Origin: Methylophilus sp. TWE2
GTDB lineage: Bacteria; Pseudomonadota; Gammaproteobacteria; Burkholderiales; Methylophilaceae
Length of the DNA: 64,000 nt
Direction: 5' to 3'
Assembly: GCF_001183865.1 (NCBI RefSeq)
Contig: NZ_CP012020.1
Coordinates: 186,001-250,000 of the forward strand
Shown here: piece by piece, positions 1 through 8,644 of the stretch
Layout of the letters: every line of letters starts with the position of its first letter
Numbering within the stretch: the stretch's first letter is position 1
Notes under the pieces: generated by a model
Seen by the model: only the letters and a program-made list of their open reading frames with translations
The model's database searches: none
What the model was told of the DNA's origin: nothing
Made by a program: the position numbers and the translations under genes

Positions 1-1218
1 GTTATTTTTTTTATCTACAATATGTCCATGATGGAAATATGTAGATGCTGCATTTTTTAAATGATCAGGATTAAAACGATCAATTAACCATGAGTTTTTA
101 TTTGTTTTATCACTCTGACCAATCTTAACTACTTTTCCTAAGGTGCTATTTTCTAATCTTAATGTGTATCTTGCCCATATTTCATTTATAGCCCATTCGG
201 CCCATGTTATGGCAATTTCTAAATCAGCTTTTATATTATGAAAGAGAAGGTGCATAGCTTCTTCATCAGTCGCATGCAAAGGAATGTCAGTTAATAGCTT
301 TTGACTGACAAGATACCCTTCATCAGCAATTTTTATATTTTTGCTCGATTTTGGACCTTTTTTAAAAGGGATTGAAGGGATCGCTCCATAAGGTTCCGCA
401 AATAAATCTGAGCGCAATAAATATGTATTTAGGAACGGAAGAATTGAACCGTTCCAGCGAGTAATCAATGTGTTGACCTTGACTCCGCTTGCATACCCCT
501 CCTCAAAATAAAATGTTAGAAATCTTCTTAGAAAAGGACCCATAAAATGGGGGTCTTGGAAGTTCCTCTCATTTAGAGGTTCCTTAGTCTGACGTATAAA
601 ATTAACAAAAGACTTGAGGCCATGAATTCTATCGGCTCCACTGGCGCTGTAATATAGCGTGCAAATGTCGTACAGTTTCTGTGTGAAATCTCGCCCAAAT
701 TTTTCGTAAATGCCGTACAAGGGTGCCCAGTACTCTGCACTTTCTTTATTTGAACATTTCCAAGCATTCCATAGCCAAACTTTTTCTTCATTTAATTCAA
801 GCTTTTCAAATTTTTCAACACAACTGATTGCATCTAAGGAAGGTTTGGTCAGGTGAAATTTCAAACTAGGAAAGGGGTATGAGTCGAATAGTTTTTGGGA
901 TTGCTCACAAAGCCTGGATAGAATACATAGATATGTATAAGTTGTTTGATTAGTTATTTCGAATATTTTTTTCGAGTATAAAGCCCCAGCATATAGGCAG
1001 ATTATTTCCCCAAAGGCCGGGCTTTGCAGAATCGAATCATTTAATTTTCGATTAGTTATTTGCAAAAAGCATTCAAGCGTACGTAAAACTGGCTTAGCTT
1101 TTGCCTTGTAAGCAACGCCCAATTCCACATTGTGGTGGGCCTCCTCTAATTTATGCAGGACATGTAGATTGATTGCCAAAAAGGGAAAATCTATGTTTGC
1201 TCTTGCGATATTGATCAT
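1..1218 (-). CDS. Large protein of inserted element, possible tyrosine-recombinase-like (3' end outside window)
   Basis: All 406 codons from the ATG at 1218 down to base 1 are open, which is very unlikely by chance in such AT-rich DNA. I do not firmly recognise the product. Residues around 215-300 read like the helical, SAM-like core-binding domain of tyrosine recombinases: a 'GLKSFVNFIRQTKE' stretch, then 'TRWNGSILPFLNTYL', then a Pro-rich 'IPSIPFKKGP' segment. A catalytic domain, if present, would lie beyond the window, so this reading is an inference. The gene begins 85 bases past the truncated comM stop on the same strand and could be co-transcribed from the comM promoter. No strong ribosome binding site is visible. 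A stop in frame (1225-1227) fixes the upstream limit of the frame. Confidence 0.75.
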   Translation of the reverse strand, partial: MINIARANIDFPFLAINLHVLHKLEEAHHNVELGVAYKAKAKPVLRTLECFLQITNRKLNDSILQSPAFGEIICLYAGALYSKKIFEITNQTTYTYLCILSRLCEQSQKLFDSYPFPSLKFHLTKPSLDAISCVEKFEKLELNEEKVWLWNAWKCSNKESAEYWAPLYGIYEKFGRDFTQKLYDICTLYYSASGADRIHGLKSFVNFIRQTKEPLNERNFQDPHFMGPFLRRFLTFYFEEGYASGVKVNTLITRWNGSILPFLNTYLLRSDLFAEPYGAIPSIPFKKGPKSSKNIKIADEGYLVSQKLLTDIPLHATDEEAMHLLFHNIKADLEIAITWAEWAINEIWARYTLRLENSTLGKVVKIGQSDKTNKNSWLIDRFNPDHLKNAASTYFHHGHIVDKKNN

Positions 1219-1290
1219 TGTCAATTACTTTCACGTTGGAGGTGTCCATATATACTATTGATGTATATAAATAAAAGTCATATTGACAAT
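1217..1290. repeat. 9-bp inverted repeat pair flanking the recombinase-like gene start
   Basis: ATTGTCAAT at 1217-1225 and ATTGACAAT at 1282-1290 are exact reverse complements 56 bp apart. Between them a second inverted repeat has 7-bp arms (TATATAC 1249-1255, GTATATA 1263-1269) around a 7-bp centre. The left 9-mer overlaps the start codon at 1218. They may be operator sites for autoregulation or arm-type protein binding sites at the element end. Which one is not shown by the sequence. Confidence 0.5.
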
Positions 1291-1301
1291 ATTATAAGAA
1301 A

Positions 1302-1317
1302 AGCTAAACGTTAAGCT
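1302..1317. repeat. Near-palindrome at the comM/element junction
   Basis: AGCTAAACGTTAAGCT matches its own reverse complement at 14 of 16 positions and lies exactly where ComM homology ends. A short imperfect inverted repeat around a few central bases is the usual form of a tyrosine-recombinase core site, so this could be the hybrid attachment site. The unoccupied comM sequence is not available here to confirm it. Confidence 0.4.
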
Positions 1318-2227
1318 CATCTAGGAAGAGCACGCCGTGATGGGCCAGGCTAATTTCACCTGGCCTAGGCACGCTGCCACCCCCGACCAACGCAACAGCA
1401 GAGGCAGTATGATGCGGAGCACGAAAAGGGCGCTGTTTCCAGCGCGTCGCGGGGAACTGTCCTGTCAGCGACAAGATCGCTGCACTTTCAAGCGCTTCCT
1501 GTGTGGACATCTCCGGCAAAATGCCGACAAATCGCTGTGCCAGCATACTTTTGCCTGTGCCTGGGGGACCACTCATTAATAGACTGTGTTGCCCTGCGGC
1601 GGCGATTTCCAGAGCACGCTTGGCACGCAGCTGGCCTTTTACATCCTCGTAATCTGCAAGTGCTGTGTGTTCATTCGGAGTCACCTGTGGGTGTACTGAA
1701 AGCGCCTGCTTGTCAGAAAGATGCGCACATACTGCCAGCAAACTATCCGCAGCAAAAATGGTGCAGCCCTCTACCAAACTGGCTTCATATGCACTTTCTT
1801 GGGGCAGGATGGCGGCTCTTTTATTTGCTTTATCTTGCAGCAATTGATAGGTCATGGCGAGCGCCCCTCGGATAGGTCGCAACGCCCCTGTCAATGCCAA
1901 CTCACCGGCGATAACATAACCCGCCAGGGCTTTTTTGGGAAGCTGACCAGAGGCAGCCAAAATACCGAGCGCAATCGGCAAATCATAACGACCACCTTCT
2001 TTCGGTAAATCAGCGGGGGCAAGGTTCACAGTGATACGGCGGGCAGGGAATTCAAACTGGGCGGTCTGAATAGCGGCTCTCACCCGGTCTTTGCTTTCCT
2101 TGACTTCGGTTTCTGGCAGGCCGACAATCGTGAAGCTGGGTAACCCATTCGCCAAGTGGACTTCTACCACCACTTCTGGCGCCTCCATGCCGCTTAACGC
2201 GCGACTGTATAACACCGCCAGACTCAT
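1304..2227 (-). pseudogene. comM: comM 5' fragment (YifB/ComM Mg-chelatase-like AAA+ helicase), truncated by insertion
   Basis: ComM is a hexameric AAA+ helicase that drives branch migration during natural transformation. This frame keeps the N-terminal domain (from MSLAVLYSRAL) and the Walker A motif GPPGTGKS. It ends at the Walker B region: LFLDEL is followed by two foreign residues and a stop. Intact ComM is about 500 residues and continues after this motif, whereas here only 307 codons remain. A good AAGGAG site precedes the ATG at 2227. Losing the C-terminal part of the AAA+ core and the C-terminal domain should abolish function, which predicts poor chromosomal transformation. The fragment is collinear with the foreign gene downstream and may now act only as its leader. 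Confidence 0.93.
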
Positions 2228-2272
2228 AGCGCACTCCTTAATAATGGAATGCTAACAATTGTAAATTAATTT

Positions 2273-2521
2273 TTACTTTCTGGATGCCTGCGCTTCTTCC
2301 AGCTGACTGATTTTTTCTTCAAGTCGTTTTAATTGCTGCTGCGTGCGCGCTAATAATGCCGATTGGATATCGAATTCTTCACGCGTAACAAGTTCCATTT
2401 TGGTGATTGCGCCCTGAATTAGTGCATGCAGGTTGTTATTTAGCTCTGAAATGGGGCTTGATTCGATTAGTTGTTTGATTTTTAAAGATAATTCCTGAAT
2501 TTTTTCATTTGAAATCAGCAT
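2273..2521 (-). CDS. ubiK: UbiK family ubiquinone biosynthesis accessory factor
   Basis: An 82-residue protein of the UbiK (YqiC/BMFP) family, which assists the Ubi complex of late aerobic ubiquinone synthesis and can associate with membranes. The N-terminal amphipathic part (MLISNEKIQELS) and the C-terminal coiled coil (roughly residues 50-78, QLKRLEEKISQLEEAQ) match the family in order and length. The start chosen is the ATG at 2521, which has AAAGGAG eight bases upstream. A longer frame to 2581 adds 20 residues without family resemblance. It lies 45 bp from comM on the same strand, a pairing seen often in betaproteobacteria. Confidence 0.85.
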   Translation of the reverse strand: MLISNEKIQELSLKIKQLIESSPISELNNNLHALIQGAITKMELVTREEFDIQSALLARTQQQLKRLEEKISQLEEAQASRK

Positions 2522-2690
2522 GGTAAAGGCTCCTTTGCTAACTATTTTAGCATTATCAGTGAGTAAAAAGGGTGGTTGCATCCTTATGTTTAAGAGTTAA
2601 ATCAATAAAAAACAGTTTATTAAATAATTAATATAATATTCTACATTAAAATAAATTATTAAATATTTGAATTTAAATATATTTGTAGTT

Positions 2691-2706
2691 TGGCACGTGC
2701 TTTGCT
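2691..2706 (+). promoter_or_regulatory. Sigma-54 (-24/-12) promoter for the torF-glnK-amtB operon
   Basis: TGGCACG, four bases, then TTGCT matches the RpoN consensus TGGCACG-N4-TTGCW at every fixed position. Expected transcription start is near 2717, about 60 bases before the porin ATG. The preceding ~110 bases are extremely AT-rich, as expected for a bendable region between an enhancer and promoter. I saw no clear NtrC dyad. Confidence 0.85.
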
Positions 2707-2778
2707 TTGTGGTTGTTGTTGTTTCATTCTCGTTTACAACAACTTAATCAAAGATTTCACAGAGAGAGGACTAATAAA

Positions 2779-3717
2779 ATGCGTCAATCTATTTTGCTCA
2801 CAGCAGTATTGAGTGCATTATCTTTTGCACAAGTTTCATACGCAGCTGAAGAAGAAGCTAAGTCAGACTGGACTGCAACTGGTAACATTGGATTTGTTTC
2901 AGACTACTACTTCCGCGGTATTTCCCAAACATGGCATCGCCCAGCAATGCAAGGCGGCATGGACATCACACACAGTAGCGGTTTCTATGGTGGTATCTGG
3001 GGTTCAAATGTGACACCAAATACCTATCCAGACGCAAACGTTGAAATTGACGTTTATGGTGGTTACAACGGTTCTATTCCTGCTGTTGAAGGTTTGGGCT
3101 GGACTGTCGGTCTCTACAGCTATTTGTATCCAGGTGGTTCTTGGAAAAAATACCGCTTGTCTACAGAACCAAACGTAGTCCAAACACCTGGTGGTGGTCG
3201 TTGGGACACTACCGAAGTCAACTTCGGCTTATCCTACAGCTACTTCAGTGCTAAATTGTCATATACACTCACTGATTGGTTTGGTGCTGATCGTGATACT
3301 GGTTGGGATGGCAGCACTAAGGGCTCAACCTATATCGAATTTAACATGGCCTATCCACTGCCATGGTGGGACTTGACCTTGATTGGTCACGTTGGTCAGC
3401 TGAATGTTAATGGTAGCCTTGACGTTGCATTTGATCCAGATGGTCCTGGTGGCGCATCTGGCCCAAGCGCAAGCTTTACCGGTGCATCAAGCCCAGACTA
3501 CACCGACTACAAGATTGGGTTGAGCAAGGCGTTCAAGATTGGCGCAACAGAAGGTTGGAACGCTGGTCTGTATTACGTTGGTGCGAGCAACCGTGAATAC
3601 TGGGGCGAAAATGGCTACGGTGGTACCAGCTTTAATGGCAAAGGTGATGGTGGCCGAGCACAAAGCAAAGACTTGAACGAGGGTCGACTGGTATTCACTT
3701 TAGGCCGTACATTCTAA
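2779..3717 (+). CDS. TorF family putative outer-membrane porin
   Basis: A 312-residue predicted beta-barrel. The signal peptide MRQSILLTAVLSALSFAQVSYA ends at an Ala-x-Ala-like site before AEEEAK. The mature part starts with the family pattern of a sheet-forming segment and 'SDYYFRGISQT' and ends in an aromatic residue (RTF), typical for outer-membrane insertion. Start is ATG 2779, preceded by GAGAGGA; the upstream in-frame start at 2707 would spoil the signal peptide. It sits between a sigma-54 promoter and glnK-amtB, so it is probably induced under nitrogen limitation and may admit a nitrogen source across the outer membrane. The substrate is an inference; family members are poorly characterised. 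Confidence 0.8.
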   Translation: MRQSILLTAVLSALSFAQVSYAAEEEAKSDWTATGNIGFVSDYYFRGISQTWHRPAMQGGMDITHSSGFYGGIWGSNVTPNTYPDANVEIDVYGGYNGSIPAVEGLGWTVGLYSYLYPGGSWKKYRLSTEPNVVQTPGGGRWDTTEVNFGLSYSYFSAKLSYTLTDWFGADRDTGWDGSTKGSTYIEFNMAYPLPWWDLTLIGHVGQLNVNGSLDVAFDPDGPGGASGPSASFTGASSPDYTDYKIGLSKAFKIGATEGWNAGLYYVGASNREYWGENGYGGTSFNGKGDGGRAQSKDLNEGRLVFTLGRTF

Positions 3718-3740
3718 GTTAATAACTAAGCAAGTTTAGA

Positions 3741-3765
3741 TCTGGCGGGCGTGTTGTCCGCCAGA
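3741..3765 (+). promoter_or_regulatory. Intercistronic hairpin between porin and glnK
   Basis: TCTGGCGG and CCGCCAGA form an 8-bp GC-rich stem with a 9-base loop and no following T-run. Such hairpins often stabilise the upstream message or tune the ratio between genes; here the porin would be favoured over glnK and amtB. The glnK ribosome site (GGGAGAAG) follows directly. Confidence 0.5.
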
Positions 3766-3770
3766 GTTAA

Positions 3771-4124
<354 letters not shown>

Positions 4125-4139
4125 GAAAGGGCTTCAGCT

Positions 4140-5546
4140 ATGAAGAAAATTCTTTCCATGTTATCGCTGGTCGCTTTGATGGGCCTGGCGGCAACCCCTG
4201 TGAGTTATGCTGAAGAAACAGTGACAGAAACCATCACTGTTGAAGAAACTGTCGCGCCAGAAGCGGCACCTGCCGCTGAAGCACCCGCTGCTGCTCCGGC
4301 TGAAGCGGCACCAGCTGCGGCTGAAGCAGCGCCAACACTCGATGTTGGCAATACTGCATTTATGATTGTGGCAACCGTGTTGGTGATTTTGATGACCATC
4401 CCAGGGCTGGCTTTGTTTTATGGTGGCTTGGTACGCCAGAAAAACATGCTCTCCGTGCTGATGCAAGTTTTTGTCGTGTTTTCCATGATCTCTGTTCTGT
4501 GGGCGGCTTACGGCTACAGTATGGCGTTTAGCGAAGGTAACATGATCGTTGGCGGCTTGAGCAAGGCGTTTCTGGCAGGCATTACACCAGATAGTTTATC
4601 CGGCAGTATTCCAGAATATGTTTTCCTGACTTTCCAGTTGACTTTCGCTGCAATTACACCTGGCCTGATTGTGGGTGGTTTTGCTGAGCGTATGAAATTC
4701 TCAGCCGTACTACTGTTCTCGGCCTTGTGGGTGACTTTTGCCTACATCCCAATCGCACACATGGTTTGGGGCGGTGGTTACCTGGCAGAGTTGGGTGCCA
4801 AAGACTTTGCCGGTGGTACTGTGGTGCATATCAACGCTGGTGTGGCAGCATTGGTCGGTGCCATCATGCTGGGCAAACGTATCGGTTACGGTAAAGAAGC
4901 GATGCCTCCGCATAATCTCGTGATGACCATGATTGGTGCCTCATTGCTGTGGGTGGGCTGGTTCGGTTTCAACGTGGGCAGTGAATTGGCTGCAGATGCA
5001 ACAGCAGGAATGGTACTGATCAATACACAATTGGCAACGGCTGCTGCCGTATTGGGCTGGATCTTTGCCGAATGGTTGTTCCGTGGCAAGCCTAGCATGC
5101 TGGGCGCTGCATCCGGTGCGGTTGCCGGCTTGGTAGCGATTACACCTGCATGTGGTTTCATCGGTCCAATGGGTTCCATCATCCTGGGCTTTACAGCAAG
5201 CTTTATCAGCCTGTGGGGCGTGACCAAGCTCAAATCAGCCTTGGGCTATGATGATTCGCTGGATGTATTCGGTGTACACGGCCTGGCAGGTATCTGGGGT
5301 GCGGTGGGTACTGGTGTACTGATGGCACCTGGCCTGGGTGGTGTGGGTTATGCCGAAGGCGTGACCATGGGTGGACAAGTGACCACTCAAATCATCGCTG
5401 TTGTCGTGACATTGGTCTGGACTGGTATCGTCAGCGTGATTCTTTATAAAGTAGTAGATGCTGTGGTTGGTCTGCGTGTGAGTGAAGAATATGAGCGTGA
5501 AGGCCTGGACACCACAGAACATGGTGAGCGTGCTTACAGCTTGTAA
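4140..5546 (+). CDS. amtB: Ammonium transporter AmtB
   Basis: Ammonium channel of the inner membrane, 468 residues. It has a cleavable-looking signal sequence and then an Ala/Glu/Pro-rich stretch (about residues 28-62) before the eleven-helix core. The twin histidines lining the pore are His207 (IAHMVWGGG) and His380 (GVHGLAGIWG). The C-terminal tail that binds GlnK ends in YEREGLDTTEHGERAYSL. The Ala-rich periplasmic extension is longer than in E. coli AmtB but occurs in other proteobacteria. It is the last gene of the nitrogen operon; a strong terminator follows 18 bases after its stop. Confidence 0.95.
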   Translation: MKKILSMLSLVALMGLAATPVSYAEETVTETITVEETVAPEAAPAAEAPAAAPAEAAPAAAEAAPTLDVGNTAFMIVATVLVILMTIPGLALFYGGLVRQKNMLSVLMQVFVVFSMISVLWAAYGYSMAFSEGNMIVGGLSKAFLAGITPDSLSGSIPEYVFLTFQLTFAAITPGLIVGGFAERMKFSAVLLFSALWVTFAYIPIAHMVWGGGYLAELGAKDFAGGTVVHINAGVAALVGAIMLGKRIGYGKEAMPPHNLVMTMIGASLLWVGWFGFNVGSELAADATAGMVLINTQLATAAAVLGWIFAEWLFRGKPSMLGAASGAVAGLVAITPACGFIGPMGSIILGFTASFISLWGVTKLKSALGYDDSLDVFGVHGLAGIWGAVGTGVLMAPGLGGVGYAEGVTMGGQVTTQIIAVVVTLVWTGIVSVILYKVVDAVVGLRVSEEYEREGLDTTEHGERAYSL

Positions 5547-5563
5547 CACTTGTGTGATATAAG

Positions 5564-5594
5564 AAAACGGCTCTTATTGAGCCGTTTTTTTTTT
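5564..5594 (+). terminator. Intrinsic terminator after amtB
   Basis: AAAACGGCTC and GAGCCGTTTT pair around a 5-base loop, followed by a run of ten T (5585-5594). Confidence 0.93.
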
Positions 5595-5655
5595 GGGGAA
5601 CTAATATAAACTCAAGTTATCCATTCACAGGGCCTAATTAACAACAATTCTTATC

Positions 5656-7338
5656 ATGGCAAACATTAAACCAGCATCTCTCACGCCTTTTCAAAGAGTC
5701 GTTAAGTTACTTTCGTTTGAAAAACAGGATATTTTTCTGCTGTTTTATTTAACAGCGGCATATGGTGTCCTTGGCATTGCAACACCCGTGGCAGTACAAA
5801 CCATGGTCAATATCGTCACCATGGGAGGAGTCTTGCAGCCACTCTATGTGGTCGGTGTCATCCTGTTTTGTTTGCTGGCATTGTCAGGCACAATTTATGT
5901 CATTGAGAGCTTTCTGGTTGAGATGATCCAGCGCCGGATTTTTGTGCGGCATAGCCTGCAGATTGCAAAAAATACCGAGCAAATCCACATTTCCGTTTAC
6001 GATCAATTCAATCCAGTCGAATTGGTCAACCGGTATTTTGATATTCAAACTGTGCAGAAATCCGTCGCGACCTTGCTAACAGTAGGTTTGACCGCTTTGC
6101 TGCAAGGCTTGATAGGTAGCATTGTTCTGCTTTTTTACAGTCTGTATTTCGGCATTCTGGTCATTCTCATGATGATCGTGTTGTGGGGTATTGTCTTTGG
6201 TTTGGGTAAGCATGCGGAAGAAACCGCCATCAAAGAGTCCAAGGCCAAGTATGAAATGGCTGCCTGGCTGGAAACCATCGCCCGGAATAAATGGCTCTCG
6301 AAATTTTATGGTGCCAGACAGCGCAATTCGGCCAATACGGCGCAGCTTGCTGAAGGCTACCTATCGGTTCGTGGCAAGCACTTTAAAGTACTGATGATGC
6401 AACTGATAGGCGCGGTGAGCTTGTATGCCCTGATAGGCACCGGCATGCTGATTTTGGGGGGCACACTGGTGATTAAAGGCCAGATCAACCTGGGCCAGTT
6501 TGTTGCGGCAGAGCTGATCATTTTTGGTGTGCTGTCAGCGTTTGTGAGATTCGTGACCAAGCTGGAATATTTTTATGACCTGCTTGCCGCCGTAGACAAG
6601 GTGGGCGTGCTGGAAACCCTGCCAGTAGAGCGCTCTGGCGATCATCAATCAGGCGAGGAGGGCTACAAAACGCTGAAGGTCAATCAGCTGACTTTCAGGC
6701 ATGCAGATCAACCGGCTTTGGTGAGTAATATAAGCTTTACCTTGCACCGCGGCCAAAGCCTGGCGGTGATCGGTGCCCTGGGCAGTGGCAAGACCACTTT
6801 ACTGGAGCTCATCACAGGCATGAGGCAACCGGTGCAGGGGCATGTCAGTTACAACGATATTGACGTGCGTCAGCTTGACCTGTCTCATTTGAGAGATCGG
6901 ATTGGTGTTGCCAATAAGGTGGAGTGGCAGCATGGTTCTATTCTGGATAACCTGAAGTTGCAACGGCCAGACATCGCGCTGGATGACGTGATTGAAGTAT
7001 TGCAGGTACTGGGCTTATGGCAAGAAATCAGCAAGTTGCCCAACGGCATAGAAACGGTATTGACTGACTTTGGCGCACCGATGACGCATACGCAACTGCA
7101 ACGTTTGATGCTGGCCCGGGCTATGCTTGGAAAACCGGATGTGTTAATCATTGACAGCCTGCTAGACCAGCTGTCACAGCACGAGCTCGATCAGGTGCTG
7201 ATGTTGCTTAAACGACAACAGCAAGATTGGATACTGCTCATCACGACGCGTTATCAACACATTGCGCAGCACTGCCAGCAGGTGGTGAACCTGCAAAGCA
7301 AGACGCTGACCGATCACACGGGAGGCCAGCATGAATAA
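5656..7338 (+). CDS. Type I secretion-like ABC transporter with degenerate ATPase domain
   Basis: A 560-residue half-transporter: six-helix membrane domain (about residues 25-320) fused to an ABC ATPase domain (about 335-555), without the C39 peptidase domain of bacteriocin exporters. Walker A is intact (GALGSGKTT, Lys379) and Walker B keeps Asp500. However, the catalytic Glu is Ser501, the LSGGQ signature reads MTHTQ (476-480), the Q-loop Gln is replaced (VANK, 418-421) and the H-loop His is Thr531 (ITTR). It should bind ATP but hydrolyse it poorly, if at all. It overlaps the HlyD gene by 8 bp, so it belongs with the adaptor and TolC-like protein downstream. The exported substrate is unknown and no RTX gene is in view. 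Confidence 0.88.
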   Translation: MANIKPASLTPFQRVVKLLSFEKQDIFLLFYLTAAYGVLGIATPVAVQTMVNIVTMGGVLQPLYVVGVILFCLLALSGTIYVIESFLVEMIQRRIFVRHSLQIAKNTEQIHISVYDQFNPVELVNRYFDIQTVQKSVATLLTVGLTALLQGLIGSIVLLFYSLYFGILVILMMIVLWGIVFGLGKHAEETAIKESKAKYEMAAWLETIARNKWLSKFYGARQRNSANTAQLAEGYLSVRGKHFKVLMMQLIGAVSLYALIGTGMLILGGTLVIKGQINLGQFVAAELIIFGVLSAFVRFVTKLEYFYDLLAAVDKVGVLETLPVERSGDHQSGEEGYKTLKVNQLTFRHADQPALVSNISFTLHRGQSLAVIGALGSGKTTLLELITGMRQPVQGHVSYNDIDVRQLDLSHLRDRIGVANKVEWQHGSILDNLKLQRPDIALDDVIEVLQVLGLWQEISKLPNGIETVLTDFGAPMTHTQLQRLMLARAMLGKPDVLIIDSLLDQLSQHELDQVLMLLKRQQQDWILLITTRYQHIAQHCQQVVNLQSKTLTDHTGGQHE

Positions 7339-8644
7339 AGCAGTTGAAACCATGCTGATGGAAGATGTGCAGACGCCCGAGCGGTTAAGGGTCTGGATCA
7401 GGCGCATGGGCTGGTTGGTGGTCGTGTTGCCGATGGCATTTTTACCCCTGCCATGGCAACAAAACGTGACCGCCTTGGGCAAGGTGACTGCCTATTCGCC
7501 TTCCGAACGGGTGCAAACGGTAGATGCGCCGGTAAGCGGTCTGATTCAGCACTGGTACGTACAAGAAGGGTCACAAGTCAAACAAGGCGATGTATTGCTT
7601 GAAATCAGCGATACTGACCCTAACTTCCGGCAACGCCTGCAAGCACAACGCGACAATCTGCAAGACAAGCTGGCTTCCAAAGAAAGCGAGTTATCGGCTT
7701 ACACTGTGCAGCGCGACAACCTGGCGACGGGCCGGGATGCCAAAATCACCGCAGCCCAATATAAACTGGATGTCGCCAACCAGAAAATCCTGAGTGCACA
7801 GGAGGCCGTGAATTCGGCGCAGGCGACCCTCGATGCGGCTACTCTGCAGGTCAAACGCATGCAGCGCTTGCTGGGCGATGGGCTGGTTTCCAAGCGGGAT
7901 ACCGAAGTGGCTGAGCGCGACCATACCATTGCCAGTCGCAACCTGAGCAGCGCTCAGGCGCAATTGCAGTCCGCGATGGCTGAGGCGCAGTCGGCGCGGG
8001 CAGAAATCCGTCAGGTGCGTGCCGATACGCAAGCTTATCTGGACTCGGTGACGGCCAATATCAACAAAATTAAAGGCGAAGTCTCCGATGCCGAAAACAG
8101 CCTGCATAGCTCGGAGATTTCACTGGCGCGGCAAAACATGCAAAAAATCATCGCCCCGCGCGACGGCACAATTTTCCGTTTGCCAGTCAATTCGCAATCG
8201 CAGATTATCAAGCAGGGCGATCCGCTCTTGATTATTGTGCCACATACTTCTCAACGTGCCGTCGAGTTATGGGTCGATGGTCGCGATGCACCGTTGATTA
8301 CGCGCGAGAGCACCGTGCGACTGGAGTTTGAAGGCTGGCCTGCGATTCAGGTCCCAGGCTGGGCGCAAGTCGGGGTGGGGACCTTTGAGGGCAAGATTGC
8401 TTTTGTCGACCCAACGGATAACGGTACAGGCCAGTTCAGGATCATGGTCGTGCATCAGGAAGGCAGCCCTGCCTGGCCTGAGGCCAGGTTCTTGCGCCAG
8501 GGCATTAGCGCAAAAGGCTGGGTATTGTTGCAGAAAGTGACCATTGGTTATGAGTTATGGCGGTTGCTGAATGGCTTCCCCCCCAGAATTCCACCCGAGC
8601 CTACTCCGCTTAATGCTAGCGGCGGTACCGGAGTGTCAAAATGA
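7331..8644 (+). CDS. HlyD family membrane fusion protein
   Basis: Periplasmic adaptor of a type I secretion-like system, 437 residues. It has a short cytoplasmic N-terminus, one membrane helix (about residues 28-45), a first biotinyl-lipoyl half (VDAPVSGLIQHWYVQEGSQVK), a long alpha-helical hairpin (about 100-275, rich in Gln/Ala heptads), a second lipoyl half (IIAPRDGTIFRL) and a beta-barrel domain. The helical hairpin should contact the TolC-like protein encoded next; the membrane part should contact the ABC protein encoded before. It overlaps both neighbours (8 bp and ATGA 4 bp), which implies translational coupling and fixed stoichiometry. Confidence 0.9.
   Translation: MNKAVETMLMEDVQTPERLRVWIRRMGWLVVVLPMAFLPLPWQQNVTALGKVTAYSPSERVQTVDAPVSGLIQHWYVQEGSQVKQGDVLLEISDTDPNFRQRLQAQRDNLQDKLASKESELSAYTVQRDNLATGRDAKITAAQYKLDVANQKILSAQEAVNSAQATLDAATLQVKRMQRLLGDGLVSKRDTEVAERDHTIASRNLSSAQAQLQSAMAEAQSARAEIRQVRADTQAYLDSVTANINKIKGEVSDAENSLHSSEISLARQNMQKIIAPRDGTIFRLPVNSQSQIIKQGDPLLIIVPHTSQRAVELWVDGRDAPLITRESTVRLEFEGWPAIQVPGWAQVGVGTFEGKIAFVDPTDNGTGQFRIMVVHQEGSPAWPEARFLRQGISAKGWVLLQKVTIGYELWRLLNGFPPRIPPEPTPLNASGGTGVSK

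Larger units (their letters stand above)
1..1312. mobile_element. End of an element inserted in comM (continues left of window)
   Basis: The comM frame stops being ComM-like just after its FLDEL motif. From about 1312 leftwards the DNA turns markedly AT-rich and carries an unrelated gene on the same strand as comM. Inverted repeats crowd the junction (1217-1317). Interruption of comM by genomic islands is well known in Acinetobacter (AbaR islands), so the gene is an established insertion target. The far end of the element and the 3' part of comM lie outside the window, so size, cargo and class cannot be told. Confidence 0.7.

Noticed and set aside
573..791. A 72-codon minus-strand frame
   Set aside because: It lies in another frame of the same strand inside the uninterrupted 406-codon gene, with no ribosome site or recognisable product.
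2582..2706. AT-rich gap considered as part of a mobile element
   Set aside because: It contains a perfect sigma-54 promoter and is bounded by core genes; such composition is normal upstream of RpoN promoters.
4161..4466. A His/Ser-rich frame antisense to the amtB Ala-rich region
   Set aside because: The composition is the antisense of the Ala/Glu-rich coding repeat in amtB; no independent start signal.
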